Below are positions 5,052 through 6,339 of a stretch of 6,339 nt of DNA, piece after piece. Origin of the DNA: Gammaproteobacteria bacterium (GTDB taxonomy: Bacteria > Pseudomonadota > Gammaproteobacteria > Pseudomonadales > Pseudohongiellaceae); NCBI GenBank assembly GCA_007571115.1, contig RKSA01000193.1, forward strand, positions 1-6,339. The letters run 5' to 3'. The translations under genes and the position numbers were made by a program. Within the stretch, counting starts at the first letter, position 1. Every line of letters begins with the position of its first letter. The notes beneath the pieces are model-generated. The model was given only the letters and a program-made list of their open reading frames with translations. It ran no database searches and was not told the DNA's origin.

Positions 5052-6125
5052 TTAGCTGGCATTGCTTCGGGCAAGGCCGGATTGCCCATCGCGGACTTGC
5101 CAGTGAACCGTTTCCCCAGCTCGCAGCGGTTTGACGCGATCACCGGAAAAATCGTGCCAGTCGGGCAAGGACCAAGGTTCGCGAACGAGTTCGATGCACT
5201 CGCTGTTGCGTTCCTGTCCGTAGAAATCGGCGCCGTGGAAGGAGACGAAACCTTCGAGCCGATCGAGAGCCTGTTCCTGCTCGAACACTTCGGCGTACAG
5301 CTCCAGCGCCGCTGGCGCCGAATAGACCCCCGCGCAGCCGCAGGCGCTTTCCTTTTGCGTGACGGGATGCGGTGCCGAATCGGTGCCGGCGAAGAAACGC
5401 CGCTTGCCGCTTGTGGCGGCAGCTCGCAGCGCCTTGCGATGAAGGTCGCGTTTGAGGACCGGCAGGCAGTAGAGATGGGGCCGGATGCCGCCGGCGAGCA
5501 TGTCGCTGCGTTCGAACAGCAGGTGATGCACGGTGATCGTCGCGCCGATTCGCGCATCGGCCTCGGCGACGAATTGCGCGGCTTCCCGGGTCGTGATGTG
5601 TTCGAGCACGAGGCGCAGGCGCGGAAAACGCTTGACGAGGGGCTGCAAGATGCGGTCGATGAACACGGCTTCGCGATCAAAGATGTCGATTTCGGCATCG
5701 TTGACTTCACCGTGCAGCAATAGCGGAACGTCGAGTTGCTCCATGCGTTCGAGCACCGGCCAGGTGTTCTCGATCGCTGTCACTCCCGAGGCGGAATTCG
5801 TCGTCGCGCCGGCAGGATAGTATTTCACTGCGGCGAGCCAGGGAGTCCGCGCTGCCTCGTCGATTTCGGCGACGGGCAGCGTATCGGTCAGGTACAGGGT
5901 CATCAATGGCACGAAGTCGGCGCCGGGAGGGATCTGTTCGGCAATCCTGGCGCGGTATTGCGCTGCCGCTGCGACGCTGGTCACGGGAGTTTCCAGATTG
6001 GGCATGACGATGGCGCGGCGAAAGCAGCGCGCGCTATGGGGAACCGTCGTTTGCAGCGCGGCGCCATCGCGCAGATGCAAGTGCCAGTCGTCGGGGCGGG
6101 TCATGCAGATCCTGCCATCGCTCAT
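5052..6125 (-). CDS. pyrC: Dihydroorotase, class II (E. coli type)
   Basis: PyrC catalyses the reversible ring closure of carbamoyl aspartate to dihydroorotate in de novo pyrimidine synthesis, in the cytosol, as a zinc amidohydrolase. The 357-residue protein aligns with E. coli PyrC over its whole length. Metal and catalytic residues are all in place: H15 and H17 (DDWHLHLRDG), the carboxylated lysine K101 (AVKYYPAGATTNS), H138 (LHGEV), H176 (EHITT) and D249 (GTDSAPH), each one residue lower than in E. coli. Further blocks are AIVMPNL, RPHLYCLPVLKRDLH and KESACGCAG. The ATG at 6125 is chosen because nine residues then precede RPDDW, close to E. coli, and because GGAGG lies upstream; the frame stays open to 6242 but the -10 box at 6168-6173 falls inside that extension. 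rnt follows 13 bases after the stop. Confidence 0.97.
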   Translation of the reverse strand: MSDGRICMTRPDDWHLHLRDGAALQTTVPHSARCFRRAIVMPNLETPVTSVAAAAQYRARIAEQIPPGADFVPLMTLYLTDTLPVAEIDEAARTPWLAAVKYYPAGATTNSASGVTAIENTWPVLERMEQLDVPLLLHGEVNDAEIDIFDREAVFIDRILQPLVKRFPRLRLVLEHITTREAAQFVAEADARIGATITVHHLLFERSDMLAGGIRPHLYCLPVLKRDLHRKALRAAATSGKRRFFAGTDSAPHPVTQKESACGCAGVYSAPAALELYAEVFEQEQALDRLEGFVSFHGADFYGQERNSECIELVREPWSLPDWHDFSGDRVKPLRAGETVHWQVRDGQSGLARSNAS

Positions 6126-6137
6126 TCGCTTGACCTG

Positions 6138-6142
6138 CCTCC
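6138..6142 (-). promoter_or_regulatory. Ribosome binding site that fixes the pyrC start
   Basis: GGAGG on the minus strand lies 12 bases before the ATG at 6125, with a second AGG at 6136-6134, 8 bases away. No comparable site precedes the in-frame ATGs at 6158 or 6242. Confidence 0.5.
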
Positions 6143-6167
6143 GGGGAAATCGCGCCATTGCGAGTGA

Positions 6168-6173
6168 ATTGTA
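6168..6173 (-). promoter_or_regulatory. Candidate -10 box for pyrC-rnt
   Basis: TACAAT on the minus strand matches five of six positions of TATAAT. No good -35 box is seen 16-18 bases upstream, so this may need an activator or be weak. Transcription would start near 6161, giving a leader of about 36 bases. Confidence 0.4.
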
Positions 6174-6290
6174 GCCGAATTGTTCGCTTGGCGTCGGCTT
6201 GGCGCGAGCTGCGCAGCGGCAGGAAGCCGTCGGTGGCGGCATCTCCCGCCACTCGCTGGTCTGCGCCGATGCATGGGCGCAGCGCCGCTC

Positions 6291-6299
6291 TGGTAGAAT
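6291..6299 (+). promoter_or_regulatory. Extended -10 promoter for the divergent gene
   Basis: TGGTAGAAT contains an extended TG-n followed by TAGAAT (five of six consensus positions). A -35 box is not evident, which is common with an extended -10. The start of transcription would be near 6306, about 22 bases before the ATG at 6328. Confidence 0.45.
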
Positions 6300-6327
6300 G
6301 CGCCATTGCCCTCAAGGAAAATTTCCC

Positions 6328-6339
6328 ATGACGCGGGTC
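6328..6339 (+). CDS. Start of an unidentified divergent gene (partial)
   Basis: ATG ACG CGG GTC begins here and runs off the right edge after four codons (M-T-R-V). The start is supported by AAGGAAA at 6314-6320, 7 bases upstream, and by the extended -10 promoter before it. The product cannot be told from four residues. It is divergent from pyrC, and the 202 bases between the two starts hold both promoters plus a 10-base perfect palindrome (GCTGCGCAGC, 6208-6217) of unknown meaning. Confidence 0.5.

Noticed and set aside
5039..5710. Upstream extension of the rnt frame to 5710, giving 453 residues
   Set aside because: The extension lies inside pyrC in another frame and is Ser/Arg/Pro-rich without domains; RNase T proteins begin near 5038.
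6126..6242. Upstream extension of pyrC to 6242
   Set aside because: The extra 39 residues have no match in PyrC and cover the likely promoter; ATG 6125 fits family length and ribosome site.

Overview
The window looks like chromosomal DNA from a beta- or gammaproteobacterium, most likely a betaproteobacterium of the Rhodocyclales type. This rests on IscX, an RNase T close to the E. coli enzyme, an E. coli-type (class II) dihydroorotase, and generally GC-rich coding sequence. The taxon is inferred from protein similarity recalled from memory, not from a search.

Layout, left to right. Bases 2-397 (+) are the 3' end of a gene that enters from the left; it carries an E-x-K nuclease-like motif and looks like an accessory or restriction-type protein. 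Bases 475-672 (+) are iscX, the small acidic partner of iron-sulfur cluster assembly, here without the usual isc genes directly before it. Bases 803-1081 (+) encode a small Xre-type helix-turn-helix protein with no toxin partner beside it. The rest is on the minus strand. Read in the direction of transcription (right to left) it is: pyrC (6125-5052), rnt (5038-4349), a RelE/HigB-like toxin (4253-3864), its overlapping Xre-type antitoxin (3886-3569), a SprT-like zinc metalloprotease (3495-2728), and a membrane-anchored protein made of eleven 34-residue ankyrin repeats plus a C-terminal cap (2572-1148). A divergent gene starts on the plus strand at 6328 and leaves the window after four codons.

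The housekeeping parts are iscX (Fe-S assembly) and the pyrC-rnt pair (pyrimidine synthesis, tRNA/RNA 3' trimming). pyrC and rnt are 13 bases apart and probably co-transcribed from a promoter near 6168. The DNA between iscX and rnt (about 0.7-4.3 kb), together with the left-edge gene, is accessory in character: a toxin-antitoxin module, an orphan antitoxin-like regulator, a SprT-like protease and an ankyrin protein. The toxin-antitoxin pair has its own good promoter with an inverted repeat over the -10 box. The ankyrin gene has a consensus -35 box and a hairpin in its leader. Whether SprT and ankyrin act together is not shown by the sequence.

No tRNA, rRNA, CRISPR array, insertion sequence or attachment site was recognised. 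No gene-free stretch exceeds 300 bases; the longest is the 202-base divergent promoter region at 6126-6327.
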